NCBI GenBank assembly: GCA_027575805.1
Contig: JANBPU010000228.1
Coordinates: 1-25,859, forward strand
Reading direction: 5' to 3'
DNA from: Mycoemilia scoparia
Lineage: Eukaryota; Kickxellomycota; Kickxellomycetes; Kickxellales; Kickxellaceae
Length of the DNA stretch: 25,859 nucleotides
Made by a program: the position numbers and the translations under genes. Each line of letters starts with the position of its first letter. The stretch's first letter is position 1. Of this stretch, positions 10,606-20,813 are shown piece after piece. The notes beneath the pieces were generated by a model. It saw only the letters and a list, made by a program, of their open reading frames with translations. It searched no databases and was not told the origin of the DNA.

Positions 10606-11448
10606 GGCGAATAAGAGTAAAACACGGGCTATAAAATATTTACTAGTCTAAAGTGTATTGAGTAGTCAAGCAACGCTCGGTCATGTATATACTTTGGATC
10701 CAGTTGCATGGGATATATACTCTCAGGACTTCTTATGGGAAGAAGACCAAGTATTCTGTTAACCGCAATGTTTCCAGCCAGTGGTTTGTCAGCCGACGAA
10801 GCTTCCCCAACTGGACCTCAACACATGATCTTGATAGGGTATTTCTTGCATGATAGTCGTTCTTTGATGCATACCGGTACTGGTGACTCGACTATTTGTA
10901 GTGTAGGCAAATCGGATGTCTCTGCTCTATGAATGGGATTGCACACGTTCTACTTAAATGTAACTATAATGCCTTCATATGGGTAGTTATTTTTGAAGGG
11001 TTAGTCACTCATTTAGCTGTGATTGTCCCTATAATCATTGGAAGCCTCCAAAAGGCGCCCTCCAAAAATCATGATCCTTATGGTGAGATTTTGCTAGTGA
11101 TCAATTGTGGAGTAGACTGAAATGAATGCTCAGATTTTGACTCACTCAAGATATTTGGCTAACTCTTCACCAAAAGGAAACAAATTGGTGCCCTCATACA
11201 TTCCCTGCAAATCGGCCCATAAACCATACACTTTGTTTGGAGCCTGACGGACCATTGGCTATTATTTAGGGTACTAGGCCGGTACCCCTTTAAAGGAGAT
11301 TCTGCAATTTGGTATGCAACTCCTGGTAACCCATTTTTTCCAAGGCCACGTGAAAACTGAATGTATATATGTGCAAATGCGTTTATCTAGATATAAGGAT
11401 TCTATATGTTATATTGATAAGTACCAAGTGAACACGCTATTCATTTCT
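10606..11448. other. Intergenic between HAD and acetyltransferase genes
   Basis: This holds the HAD promoter and the 3' side of the acetyltransferase gene. An open frame at 10708-10932 has no recognisable domain. The part from 10976 to about 11304 is repeat copy D. I see no gene. Confidence 0.6.
10976..11304 (+). mobile_element. Dispersed repeat copy D (module 1 then module 2)
   Basis: Module 1 (10976-11083) starts CATATGGGTAGTTATTTTTG. Its right end, reverse-complemented, reads CATAAGGATCATGATTTTTG, so the ends form imperfect inverted repeats of about 25 bp. Internal shared pieces are ATTTAGCTGTGATTGTCCC and CCAAAAGGCGCC. After roughly 75 nt of unshared spacer, module 2 (about 11158-11304) follows with CCAAAAGGAAACAAATTGG and TGGTGCCCTCATACATTCC. 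It is non-coding. Confidence 0.75.
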
Positions 11449-12064
11449 CTATTGCAATTCAAGCTTATAATCCAGCCATGGATCAGGTCCATGAACAACT
11501 GGCGATACTCCAACATATTTGAACCCAGCACTTGAGTACAGATCGCCAAGATAGGTCCTTGAAATCAGCGTCAAACGACTATATGCCGGCGGTCTTCCTT
11601 TTGCCTGTAGCTCTTTGTTACGTGCTTTCATATCCTCTACATATCTCTTAAGCATAGAAAGTGCAACTCCACGACGCCTCAAATCTTTTGATACACATAC
11701 AGAGTGAATGCATATATTATCACCATCCGGGTCGTGCTTACTCATCGATTCTTCTGGCAAAAGGGGCGCTTTTGACAGCGTCGAGACAACAAAGCCCACC
11801 AAGCATTTGGTGTTTTTATCATAAGCCCCAAGAAACAGATCTCCGGCCTGCTGAAATCTGTAATTCAGGGCTTCAAGTGACGCTGCTTCATCAGGGTGAT
11901 AACCTATAGTTGCAGAAACACTCTGGTTTAGTTCCAATTGTCATTTATACTAGAGTCATCTGTGGTGGCCTATTCATTTGCTGTTTACCTTCTACCTCAA
12001 GCTTATGCGCTTTCTCCACATCCTCTTTGGCTAGGTACTTAAATACGATGTCAGGGCTGTCCAT
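11449..12064 (-). CDS. GNAT acetyltransferase, AANAT/Paa1-like
   Basis: Two exons, 11989-12064 and 11449-11903, with a GT-AG intron splitting Gly26, give 176 aa. The order of conserved pieces follows the arylalkylamine/polyamine N-acetyltransferase family. GYHPDEAASLEALNYR (26-41) is the substrate-side segment, followed by DLFLGAY. ICIHSVCV (89-96) is the central strand that carries a family histidine. LRRRGVA (100-106) is the R-x-x-G-x-A acetyl-CoA pyrophosphate loop. Near the C-terminus is GFKYVGVSPVVHGPDPW. The expected reaction is transfer of acetyl from acetyl-CoA to an arylalkylamine or polyamine; the actual substrate is not determinable here. No signal peptide or membrane segment is seen, so it is presumably cytosolic. 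The start is the first ATG of the exon. The gene is divergent from RPL11. Confidence 0.92.
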
Positions 12065-12573
12065 CTATATTTTTGGTCGGAAAGGAATCAAGATCTGTCA
12101 GGACCAAGTATATATGCTACACTCAATAAAGGATAAAGAGCAATACACAAAATGGTCAGCCTAAGATGCCTATTCACCAACCATCATAGCAACGCTAGGC
12201 CAGACACATTTATAGTACGGTACAATTAATTATGGGGTAGTGGTTGATTCAATTACAAACTATACCGGGTCATTGTAACATCCTTAAGTGCTTTAAATGA
12301 CGTTGTGTGGAGTCACAAGGAGCTTGGATTCAATATAGTCCATTAGTTTGGCGTGAGATGCTAATTCTCAATTACTTGCACTGGACACCAAGTGTAATTT
12401 CCCAGGTGATCAAATCAAAGTTAAGGTTGGGTCTTGTAGGTCAGACTAGTTAGTAGATAGTGTGGTTACGGTTGGATGTGGAAATTGGAGGTCACTGCTA
12501 TGAAAGCTACAACGCATCAGTCTAGCTGTTGACCTTCCTCTTCCATAACGTGGTTCTTGGCCTTCTCAAAAAA
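12065..12573. promoter_or_regulatory. Divergent intergenic region between the acetyltransferase and RPL11
   Basis: Contains the promoter and 5' leader of RPL11. Just before the RPL11 start codon is a pyrimidine-rich stretch (about 12529-12567), as is common in highly expressed fungal ribosomal-protein leaders. I recognise no specific transcription-factor site. Confidence 0.5.
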
Positions 12574-13587
12574 ATGGTAAGTACAGTAATAGTGTTAGAT
12601 GCGTATCCGTGACGATATGATACCTGGCTGTTTGTCGATTTGAATGGCGAGCGGATGCGGTCCAAATACCCATTTGCCGAGCGTATCCGTGGATTTAGAA
12701 AGCGGATGCGACTACTAGACGAATCCATCCATTATATTAACGAAATAATAATATACGAAACCCGAATCCACCATTTTTGATATATCGTGAAAGGCGGGAA
12801 ATAATGCTAATTAGAAATGACAAACAGCCATGGTCATTTCAAAACATTATACGCACAGCATGTAATTTAATACAGAATATAATGATACTAAGGAATGTGA
12901 GTAGAATGAAGACTTATTCATTTATATTATGGAATGTGTAGTCCGCCGAGCAAGCAAACACTAAAGCCGCCAACCCAATGCGCGAACTTCGCATTGAGAA
13001 ACTCGTTCTCAACATTTGTGTTGGTGAGTCTGGCGATCGTCTGACTCGTGCCGCTAAGGTTCTCGAGCAGCTTACTGGTCAGTCCCCAGTCTACTCAAAG
13101 GCCCGCTACACTGTTCGTACTTTCTCTATCCGCCGTAACGAAAAGATCTCCGTTCACGTCACTGTCCGTGGACCCAAGGCTCAGGAAATTCTTGAGCGTG
13201 GTTTGAAGGTCAAGGAATACGAATTGCGCCAGCGCAACTTCTCCCAGACCGGTAACTTTGGTTTTGGTATCCAAGAGCACATTGATTTGGGAATCAAGTA
13301 CGATCCTAGCATTGGTATCTATGGTATGGACTTCTACGTTGTCATGGGTCGCCCCGGATTCCGTGTTGCACGCCGCAAGCGCGCTTCCAGCCGTGTTGGT
13401 TTCCCTCACCGCATCACCAAGGACGAGACCATCAGCTGGTTCAAGCAGAAGGTATGTTGTATATATATATATTTATATATAAGTCCATATGGAGATATAA
13501 CTTTTATTCTATGATCAACTGTATAATGTATAACTAACTCATTACTCTATACTACAATAGTTTGACGGTATCATCCACAACAAATAA
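12574..13587 (+). CDS. RPL11: 60S ribosomal protein L11 (uL5)
   Basis: Coding exons: 12574-12576 (start codon only), 12942-13451, 13561-13587, giving 179 aa (human 178, yeast 174). The main exon begins [16 protein letters not shown], matching the fungal N-terminus, but no in-frame ATG precedes it: a TAG lies immediately upstream at 12939-12941. The ATG at 12574 is followed directly by GTAAGT, and splicing to the acceptor at 12940-12941 gives M-SAEQ. An ATG-only first exon with a long first intron is a common layout for fungal ribosomal-protein genes. Conserved blocks include [39 protein letters not shown] and SWFKQK. The protein binds 5S rRNA with uL18 in the large subunit central protuberance. 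The last exon adds FDGIIHNK. The L11 identity is certain; the first exon is inferred. Confidence 0.95.
12577..12941 (+). other. Long first intron of RPL11 with repeated GCG(K)AT(S)CG motifs
   Basis: At 365 nt this is the longest intron in the window. Its first part carries four related motifs, near 12603 and 12679 (GCGTATCCGT) and near 12653 and 12701 (GCGGATGCG). With G-T wobble, neighbouring motifs of the two types can pair, allowing two local hairpins. I looked for C/D and H/ACA snoRNA boxes: there are weak C-like ATGATA stretches but no CTGA D box, so no snoRNA is called. Confidence 0.6.
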
Positions 13588-14018
13588 ACGTGCACACGCC
13601 AATTTGCCCTGTTTCAGGAGCTTTGACTTTGTATTTGCAAATGGACAGGTTTATTCTAATAAATTCGCCTTAAACTGGACTTTACAATCCCACCTAATTT
13701 CTTCGGGGATATATAATTAGCTACTATTCGCAGTCACATTCCAGGCATATCATTGCCATTGATGAATTCTCAGGTGCATTTATTGCGATATCTCATAAAT
13801 TCTGACTTTGAAATCCCAAGTGGTTGTCATGCATGGAGTTGAACTATTGAGCTGGTATGAACAGGCCACATGTTTGTATATTATACTTATGTTTGGACCA
13901 GATTAAACACTGTTGATGGATCTTATAGAAGGGGAGCTTACAAAGCAAGAATGTGATTGTAGTTTATTTTTAAAAATTGGAATGATGTATGGTGATGAGA
14001 AACTATTGCTACTTGTGT
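13588..14018. other. Convergent 3' region between RPL11 and RPT4
   Basis: 431 nt lie between two stop codons facing each other. It should hold both 3' ends. I see no gene, repeat copy or RNA motif. Confidence 0.5.
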
Positions 14019-15624
14019 TTAAACTTTGCTGTAGTCAAGCTTCGTTTCAAGCTTCTTGGATTCACCAACCTTACGCACAGCATTCATAAAGTCCTGTTGA
14101 GAAACTGTATCCCTCTCTTCACGAATCGCGTGCATGCCAGCTTCGGTACAGACATTTCGAAGATCTGCCCCATTGAAGCCGTCAGAAAGCTTGACAACGG
14201 GCTCAAAATCAATGTCCTTGTCTTTATTGATCTTCTCAGCATGGATCTTAAGGATCTCCATACGTCCCTGCTCATTGGGTAGAGGGATTTCAATCTTTCT
14301 ATCAAGTCTACCAGGACGCAGGAGGGCGGGGTCTAGCGTATCTGGACGATTTGTTGCCATAATGATCTTGGTTTTTCCAAGAACATCAAAACCGTCCATC
14401 TGGCTCAGTAATTCCATAAGTGTGCGCTGAATTTCACGATCGGCAGATGTGCCCTCTGAAAATCGGCGGCCACCAATAGCGTCAACTTCGTCCATAAATA
14501 TAATACATGGTTCATGTTCGCGTGCATAGCCTACATTGTGTATGTAATAAATAAAGTTCATGGAAATATTAGAACCAGGTGCAAAGTGACCCCAATAAAG
14601 CCATACATTAATAATATAAGCAGGTTATACGGCGTTGAAGTCTAATGTTACTTACCAAACATTTCACGAATAATACGGGAACTTTCTCCAATATACTTGT
14701 CCACAATAGCACTGCTAACAACCTTGAGGAAATTGACCTCCAGCTGATTAGCGACAGCCTTAGCGAGTAAAGTTTTTCCAGTTCCTGGTGGACCATAGAG
14801 AAGAACACCTTTTGGTGGCTTAATACCGACACGTGTGAAAAGCTCTGGATTTGTAAGGGGAAGTTCGATAACCTAGGTACAATTGTATAGGTATATATAA
14901 TCGTCAGTTAGTATTTGAAACTACGTTAAGGTGTTTGGCATCCATAATATTGACCAACATAAATATTATTCTATTGTACCTCACGCAATTCACGGATCTG
15001 GTCCTCAAGACCACCAACACTAGTGAATTTTACATCATCTGGGCGCTCTGTAGCCATGTTGTAGACTTGTGGATCAACTTCTCTTGGGAGCTTTCTCATT
15101 ATCGTTAGCGTAGTCATGTCCAGAGCAACACGCGTACCCATCTTTAGTTCGGACTTGTCGAGCTTCTTCCTACATCCGACAACATAGCGCGGACCCATAG
15201 AGTTTTTGACGATAACTAAAGTGTAGAACGCATATAATTGTTTATTTATAGAATTTAAATGCTTTGTTATTAAGAGAGTGCAGTTTTTGAGAAATATAAT
15301 CCTTACATCTATCGTCGTCCAACTGTCTGAATACTTCTCCGATTATTTGGCCAGAGCTCTGTATCGATTGTAGCTGGTATTCCGATTTCTGGAATTCTTT
15401 TTCAAGGTTTTTTATTTCCTGGCGAACTATAATATAAAGACAAAGTAAATTTGGCATGTTACGATACATTGCAATCATACTCCAAATTTTCTTTCCTTAA
15501 GATTGAATGCTCTTTCGTATAGCATTGACAGTTTACCTTCTTTGGCCTTCTGGCTCCATTGTTCATGGTCGGTAATCGTCTTTCTATATGCCTGTAATGT
15601 TCTTACTCTTTCTTCGTCGAGCAT
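14019..15624 (-). CDS. RPT4: 26S proteasome regulatory ATPase Rpt4 (PSMC6)
   Basis: Five exons: 15537-15624, 15307-15426, 14980-15215, 14656-14872, 14019-14530, giving 390 aa (human PSMC6 389). It is one of six AAA+ subunits of the 19S base that unfold substrates into the 20S core. An N-terminal coiled coil (about 1-65) is followed by the OB domain containing [16 protein letters not shown]. The AAA module has Walker A GPPGTGKT (175-182), Walker B IIFMDE (230-235), and the [18 protein letters not shown] region with sensor and arginine-finger residues. The end is DYSKV. Rpt4 rather than another Rpt is chosen from [20 protein letters not shown] and the KKLETKLDY tail. The start [15 protein letters not shown] aligns with human MADPRDKALQDYRK; a longer N-terminus as in yeast is not visible. 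Confidence 0.97.
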
Positions 15625-16079
15625 TTCTCTAAATCTGACCAACTGGTAATATGAATATGTGTATTGTAAATAGTATTGCTTAATAAAGGTGACTGAGAGG
15701 AAAGTAAAACACACACGTAAGCACCTCTGTAATTGAATTTCACGTCCTTGTTATTTGGCTCTAAGCACCAGCTATGTGCCTGTATGCTGTTATAGAATGC
15801 GTAAGCCCATAGTGATCAAATCAGGCGCTTGATTAGTGAACACAGAGAGTGGTCGAAGTCGTGACTTGATGTCCAAAGTATATTTTAGCAGAGATTCGCA
15901 AGCACCCACATTTTGGATAATACGTTACAAGGCACTGCCAATCACAAGTAAAACTCAAATGATACTAACAGAAAGGATATAGTGTTGTCTTTTAAAGATA
16001 TAAAATATGAATATGTATATATTGATAATAGTATTCGTGGAAAGGTAATTTAAAAGCCTTCTAGATGGATCATGTCTTA
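15625..16079. other. Intergenic between RPT4 and ARPC3
   Basis: 455 nt covering the RPT4 promoter and the ARPC3 3' end. I see no gene, repeat copy or RNA motif. Confidence 0.5.
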
Positions 16080-16917
16080 TTAAAGATGCTTTCCCATGAA
16101 ATGGCGTTTCTGGAAACTGAGCCACCATTTGCTGGGAGTGTTGTCTTCATATACAATATCCAAGAGACGCATTGCAGTTTCCTGGCGGGCTTGTTGTAAA
16201 TACTGGCGCAGGCGTTCTGAACAGAAAGTTAAAACAGATGTGGTATATAAATTGCTGGCCATAATAGTAGTAATAGTAATACTATTTTTATAGGCATACT
16301 GATAAGTAGATATACATACCCTTGCTATTAATGTCTGTGTTTGCAGGATAAACCGATTTGAGGGAGAAGTCAGGATCACCAGGGACAGAGAAGCGAGAAA
16401 CGGCAAGATTGTGGAGATTCTTTTTGGCCTCGCTCTTGGTAATGTTTGGCCCAAGAGTACCAAGGCACTGAGATATAAACAGGATCAAATAAACCAACAG
16501 CCTGTCTCCATCATCCTTTATTTCAAAGTTCTTGAAAAAGCAATTTGGGCGGAACAATCGTAGAGCCTCATCGACAGCATCATCATCTATAGACACACCC
16601 ACTGTATTATGCAAGTTCATTAGCAAACAAAATGTCAGGTCTCTGAAAAAATGGCACAGATGCTAAACAATTCAGATTTATATATATGATGTTGACTTAC
16701 GGTTCTGTGCAGGGCCTGGGGTTTTTGTTCTTAAGGGGACAAGTGGTATGCCTCCGATGGACTCGAGGTTACCGAATCTTTCGAGCTGAGTTGAATGGTA
16801 GGCCTGAGATTGTTATACATACACACACATGTATATATGAGATGGTTGTAATTACTACATGTAGTTTTATTAATATTTGGGTTTGTAACCAGAAGTGTGC
16901 TGGCAACTTACGGGCAT
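16080..16917 (-). CDS. ARPC3: Arp2/3 complex subunit 3 (p21-Arc / Arc18)
   Basis: Four coding exons: 16912-16917, 16701-16803, 16320-16601, 16080-16216, giving 175 aa (human 178). The first coding exon holds only ATG CCC before a GTAAGT donor. Joining gives MPAYHSTQLERFGN, matching the universal ARPC3 start MPAYHS. Later landmarks are PLVPLRTKTPGPA, CFFKNFEIKDDGDRLLVYL, FSVPGDPDF and the C-terminal SKWWLSFQKRHFMGK. The protein is part of the seven-subunit Arp2/3 complex that nucleates branched actin, for example at endocytic patches. All junctions are GT-AG and in phase. For exon 3, a nearer AG (in the TTTTTTCAG tract) leads to a stop, so the TACAG at 16602-16603 is used. Identity is secure. 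Confidence 0.96.
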
Positions 16918-17414
16918 TTGGGTGGGGCTCTAGTTGTGAACTTAATACTTTGGCTAATTAGGGCTGATGATGATGATGATGAAAGCAAAAGAGCGCTATT
17001 AAGCCTTGGTTTGTATTAATTATCCACATAAGCTATGTGTGAGTTAAATTTGCTTATGGGTTTGACATGGGAATGTGCCGCCCCTTGTCTTTCAAACACT
17101 ACAGAAATATCATAGGGTCAGGCCATAGTAGAAGCTACGAATTGGTATGGATATTAGTATAAACTATTATAAGTGCATCCTGAAGGAACTTTACGAATAT
17201 TAGTTAGGACTTGGATCAGTTACTTGTGACCAAAAGGTGGAGATCAAATATCTTTAGGATAATTCAAATGGTTGTCAAACCCATCCCATACTAGCTCATT
17301 GATTTCAAGATAGCAAAAGATCTCTCTTTTTTGAGATTGCTAAAGGAACTAGTACCCTTCCATACATTATTAAGTCCAATATATGTTACATAAAAGCTAG
17401 CCTTTTGGTTCCCA
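16918..17414. promoter_or_regulatory. Divergent intergenic region between ARPC3 and the TBC gene
   Basis: 497 nt with the promoters of both genes. It contains a short GAT microsatellite (16965-16982) and no recognisable gene or repeat copy. Confidence 0.5.
16965..16982. repeat. GAT trinucleotide microsatellite
   Basis: Six tandem TGA/GAT units upstream of the ARPC3 start codon, in the divergent promoter region. Confidence 0.9.
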
Positions 17415-19370
17415 ATGGCAAACCAGCGCCGACACCCCCACAAACGGAGTAAGAATTCAAGCAAAGAAAAGCATTACAAAGCCGTGTCCCAAGCAATAAA
17501 AAAGAGAGACAGGAATGAGCTTTGCAAGCTAGGCCTTTCTGGTCCAGGCTTGTGTAGTGCTAATCTACGAAGAAGAGCATGGTATGTGAGAACACAGTAG
17601 CAAGTATCTTACATTATCTCAAAGTACAGTTAGAAAACATATGTGGACTGAATGGAATATTGTAGGTCACTACTACTAGGCTTTGATTGCATTACAGATA
17701 AGAAAGCTGGAGGTATGTTGTAACAATAGTTTATAATCGAAAATATAAAAGTACACTGTATGTTGGCATTGTAATGAAATTTAATACAAACTCTGGCTCC
17801 TCTGATCCAAAATGTAGAGATCCCTCATAAAGATGAAAGGCAGATAGACAGAGATATAATCAGAACAAAGATCCCTGAGCTCGAAGGTACACTCCAATTT
17901 CTCATAACTTCTTTTTTCCATTTCCATTTGGTATTTGACAATGGTAGCTCTTCCCACGAATTGGTTTATTCTATTGAATAGACTGTTTCTATTACAATTT
18001 ACACTTTTGTTATATTCTGTACAGAACATGGCTAATTATGAAAATGGTAATTAATTCTATGAACATTCTAATCCTAACTATACTTATGATCACAGGATAT
18101 ACGATAAAAGAAAGCAGGCCTGAATTCCTAAAACGCCTTGAAATAATCGTAAAGAGAGTATTTCGTGAATACCCTTGGCTATCATATTATCAGGCAAGTT
18201 TACAAATAGCCACAAATGTGTCAACATCAACCCAAAGTACTAAACAATGTTTGTATAACTCTTAGGGATTCCATGAACTTGCAATGTTTTTTATGCTGGT
18301 ATACAACAACGACGAGTCTGCGTATCGTGCACTTCGATCTGTTGCCCTGTTCTATCAAAGGTATTGCATGTATAAATTTAAATGGAATTACTAACGCTTA
18401 TCATAGAGCTAAACCTTATTAACATGTTTATTTATATTTATAAAAGGGATGCAATGGGCGACTCTCTTGAGCCAACACTATATCAGATCGCTATGCTCTT
18501 TAGTCTTGTAAAGGCGACTACGCCGAAACTATATAACTTCCTTGACAAGTAAGTGTCCTAGAAGTTTCTCCAAACTAATGCATAACTCTTTCTAAAGTTT
18601 CACTCTATCTATCCTTTATACCATAGAAATGAAATTCCGCCATATTTTGCTATAAGTTGGGTAATAACTTGGTTCTCCCATGACATCGATAATTTTGACA
18701 TTGTCTCACGGATATTTGATTTTTGTCTCTCTACTACCCCGCTTGCACCAGTATATATCTCAGCTGCAGTAAGTTGTGAAGGACTTTACTAGACCTGTAG
18801 GAACATTTTATTTCCAACTTAACTAACCTTCTGCTTTATGAAAACACAAATATACAGCTCGTGATACACAGCAACTCCGTGATACTGGGCTGCGAGCCCG
18901 ATTTTGCCATAATACACACCACTTTGGCCAAACTTCCTTCGCGTTACACCAAGGATTGGGAGTCAGCAATCCTGCCATTAGCAAAGGACCTGGTGAAAAG
19001 TTATCCTCCAGTACGCCTACAGTATATGTCCCAAAACCTTCTCAGCATCAATTCTGTTGTAAATATGTACGATCAGACCTCGATGGCTTTGAGTAAAAGT
19101 ATTGAGATAGATCCAGACATAAACTTACCTACTGAAAGTGGGAAGGCACATCCGCTTAATCATCCGGATGCCAAAAAGAAACTTGGAAGCAAGGTACTAT
19201 GGCGAGTGGCCATGACCACTGACCCAGCAACAAACATAGCCATAGCTGTTAAGTCGACCAGGGAGGTAGTCAAGCGGTACAAGCGTCCGCTCCTATTCAC
19301 AGTGCTGTTTGTATCAACGACAGTCTCTGCCTACGTCTTGCTTAGACTGAGCAGCTACGCAAGCAAATGA
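17415..19370 (+). CDS. TBC-domain Rab GTPase-activating protein, TBC1D20/Gyp8-like, tail-anchored
   Basis: Eight exons: 17415-17581, 17666-17712, 17818-17886, 18096-18193, 18266-18360, 18447-18548, 18627-18768, 18858-19370, giving 410 aa (human TBC1D20 403). The TBC catalytic parts are all present: RRRAW (52-56), QIDRDIIRT with arginine finger R87, and YYQG with glutamine finger Q127. FAISWVITWFSHDIDNFDIV is typical of the TBC1D20 branch. A single hydrophobic segment near the C-terminus (about 385-402), followed by a short tail, predicts an ER membrane anchor. Known relatives act on Rab1/Ypt1 in ER-Golgi traffic; the Rab target here is inferred. The 69-nt exon 3 carries the arginine finger and is easily missed. 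Intron 4 starts GCAAGT immediately after the YYQ codons, so it is GC-AG. Confidence 0.93.
18194..18195 (+). other. GC splice donor (TBC gene intron 4)
   Basis: The exon ends TATTATCAG and the intron starts GCAAGT, the optimal context for GC-AG introns. It ends CTTAG at 18265. Splicing joins YYQ to GFHELAMFF, the invariant YxQG of TBC domains. Without splicing the frame runs on for 23 codons to a stop. Confidence 0.9.
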
Positions 19371-19699
19371 GATCTAATAACTTTTCTCTCTTAGTTTTCC
19401 AAATAATGTCTTTTGAATCATGTACCATACTCTCTATTTCTTTAGAGAACATATATAAATATCTATGCATTTTTGCAAATGTGTGTTTTACCCATTAGGG
19501 TTTCTATTAGATATAATATTATGTCATTGCAACATTGTACACACTGCACCTTCTTAAAGGAGCATTAAAAAGGAAACATAGCTAATGATATGCGTGGGAT
19601 AATATGCCAAGTCATTTAGGGCTGGCAGCATGATAAAGTTTGCCGCCAGAAAATAAGCATCGCGTTTTAACGTCGTGTTTTTTATGGTTAATATTGGCT
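19371..19699. other. Convergent 3' region between the TBC gene and SmB
   Basis: 329 nt between facing stop codons. It is AT-rich. I see no gene or repeat copy. Confidence 0.5.
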
Positions 19700-20353
19700 T
19701 TACATGTACCCTGGCGGGTTTCCACCTGGTGGCGGGAACTGTGGTGGTCTCTGCGGTGGCATTCCTGGGTGGGGTGGCATGTGCGCGCCGGGAATTCCCT
19801 GGGGATATCCAGGAGGAGGCATTACTGGGGGGCGGCCTTGCATTCCTGGGGGCGGTGGTGGACGGGCAAAGCCCGGAGGAGGCATGGTTCCTGGAGGGCC
19901 GCGGGGCATCATCATATGTGGAGCTGGGCCACCAACGCCCCTTACGGGTCCGGAGAGCCCTGGGGGCAACATATTTGGTGGGGGTATTGGCAGACCACGA
20001 CCAGCTGGCCGGCCGATTCCTGGTCCTTGTTGCATCTGTGCGGCCTTGGCTCGTTGCTGCTGCTCAGCAACACTAGTAGGAGGTGGGCCATCTACGCTAA
20101 TAGACACAATATTCTCACCACGCAGAATTATCAAGCCTAGCGTCCGCTTGAATTCTGAGGTTGACGCACCACCAGCCACAGTCTTTGATTTTTTGTTTTT
20201 TAGCTGCCGAAATTCCTGGCAGTCCGCCAGAACAAGGTTCATGTGCTTGTCGAACGCGAGCATTTGGCCAGTAAGAACGCGTGAGTCGGATAAAGTCAGA
20301 CGAAGCCTGTAATTGAGGAGGCTCATCATTTTTGTGTTTTTTGTAATCGTCAT
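19700..20353 (-). CDS. SMB1: Small nuclear ribonucleoprotein SmB/B'
   Basis: One uninterrupted exon, 217 aa. The start MTITKNTKMMSLLNYRLR aligns with MTVGKSSKMLQHIDYRMR of human SmB; the frame is open further upstream but that sequence is not conserved. Sm1 is visible at SDSRVLTGQMLAFDKHMNLV and Sm2 at LGLIILRGENIVSISV, followed by the SmB-specific GPPP and GPGIGRPAGRG. The C-terminal third is Pro/Gly/Met-rich with repeated PPPGM/PPPGY units, the kind of tail that binds WW and GYF domains and may carry methylated arginines. It forms the heptameric Sm ring on U1, U2, U4 and U5 snRNAs. The opposite strand has long spurious frames caused by the proline-rich composition. Confidence 0.97.
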   Translation of the reverse strand: MTITKNTKMMSLLNYRLRLTLSDSRVLTGQMLAFDKHMNLVLADCQEFRQLKNKKSKTVAGGASTSEFKRTLGLIILRGENIVSISVDGPPPTSVAEQQQRAKAAQMQQGPGIGRPAGRGLPIPPPNMLPPGLSGPVRGVGGPAPHMMMPRGPPGTMPPPGFARPPPPPGMQGRPPVMPPPGYPQGIPGAHMPPHPGMPPQRPPQFPPPGGNPPGYM

Positions 20354-20813
20354 TTTGGAAATAATCACCAGCCCCGGGCGCACAGCTAAATATTTTGAGG
20401 TATAGAGCCAAAGATAAAAATCCAGTAATAAAGACAAAAATGCTGACCCACAACAAGTTGCTAGGCAACAAAAACTACTAAAACCAAAACCCAAGCTTCG
20501 AGGATGATCATAGCCAAAAAGATCTGATCAGAGCTGGCTTGAATATCATTCATGAGTTGAGCCAGGCATCACATACATGAGGGCAAGTCGATGAGTGGAA
20601 ACGTTTAATTGTATTGAAAATTTTTGATTACATGATTTTCCACTTCAATCCACGGCCCTCCAAATACTTGTGGAGCTGAACACAGATAAAGGCAACTTTG
20701 TTCTTGTCATATTTATGTTATTGGTAACCAATTAGGCTTTTGGACGATAGCCCGCATCCCTACAAAATCTTAGAGTCACCAGCTTTGGGCAATTCATTTA
20801 CAGGAGCCACGAA
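20354..20813. promoter_or_regulatory. Divergent intergenic region between SmB and MRPS8
   Basis: 460 nt likely holding both promoters. No recognisable element beyond AT-rich stretches. Confidence 0.5.

Noticed and set aside
10708..10932. A 74-codon plus-strand frame beside the HAD gene
   Set aside because: No family resemblance and no supporting exon; it lies in the HAD upstream region.
12884..12941. An alternative RPL11 first exon (ATG ATA CTA AGG AAT) with a 45-nt intron
   Set aside because: The intron would be shorter than any other here and the peptide is unlike L11; the ATG-GTAAGT at 12574 fits better.
12577..12941. An intron-encoded snoRNA in RPL11
   Set aside because: Only weak C-box-like ATGATA stretches; no CTGA D box and no H/ACA arrangement.
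19640..20312. Three long plus-strand open frames opposite SmB
   Set aside because: They mirror the proline/glycine-rich SmB tail; the minus frame has clear Sm motifs and the plus frames have no domain.
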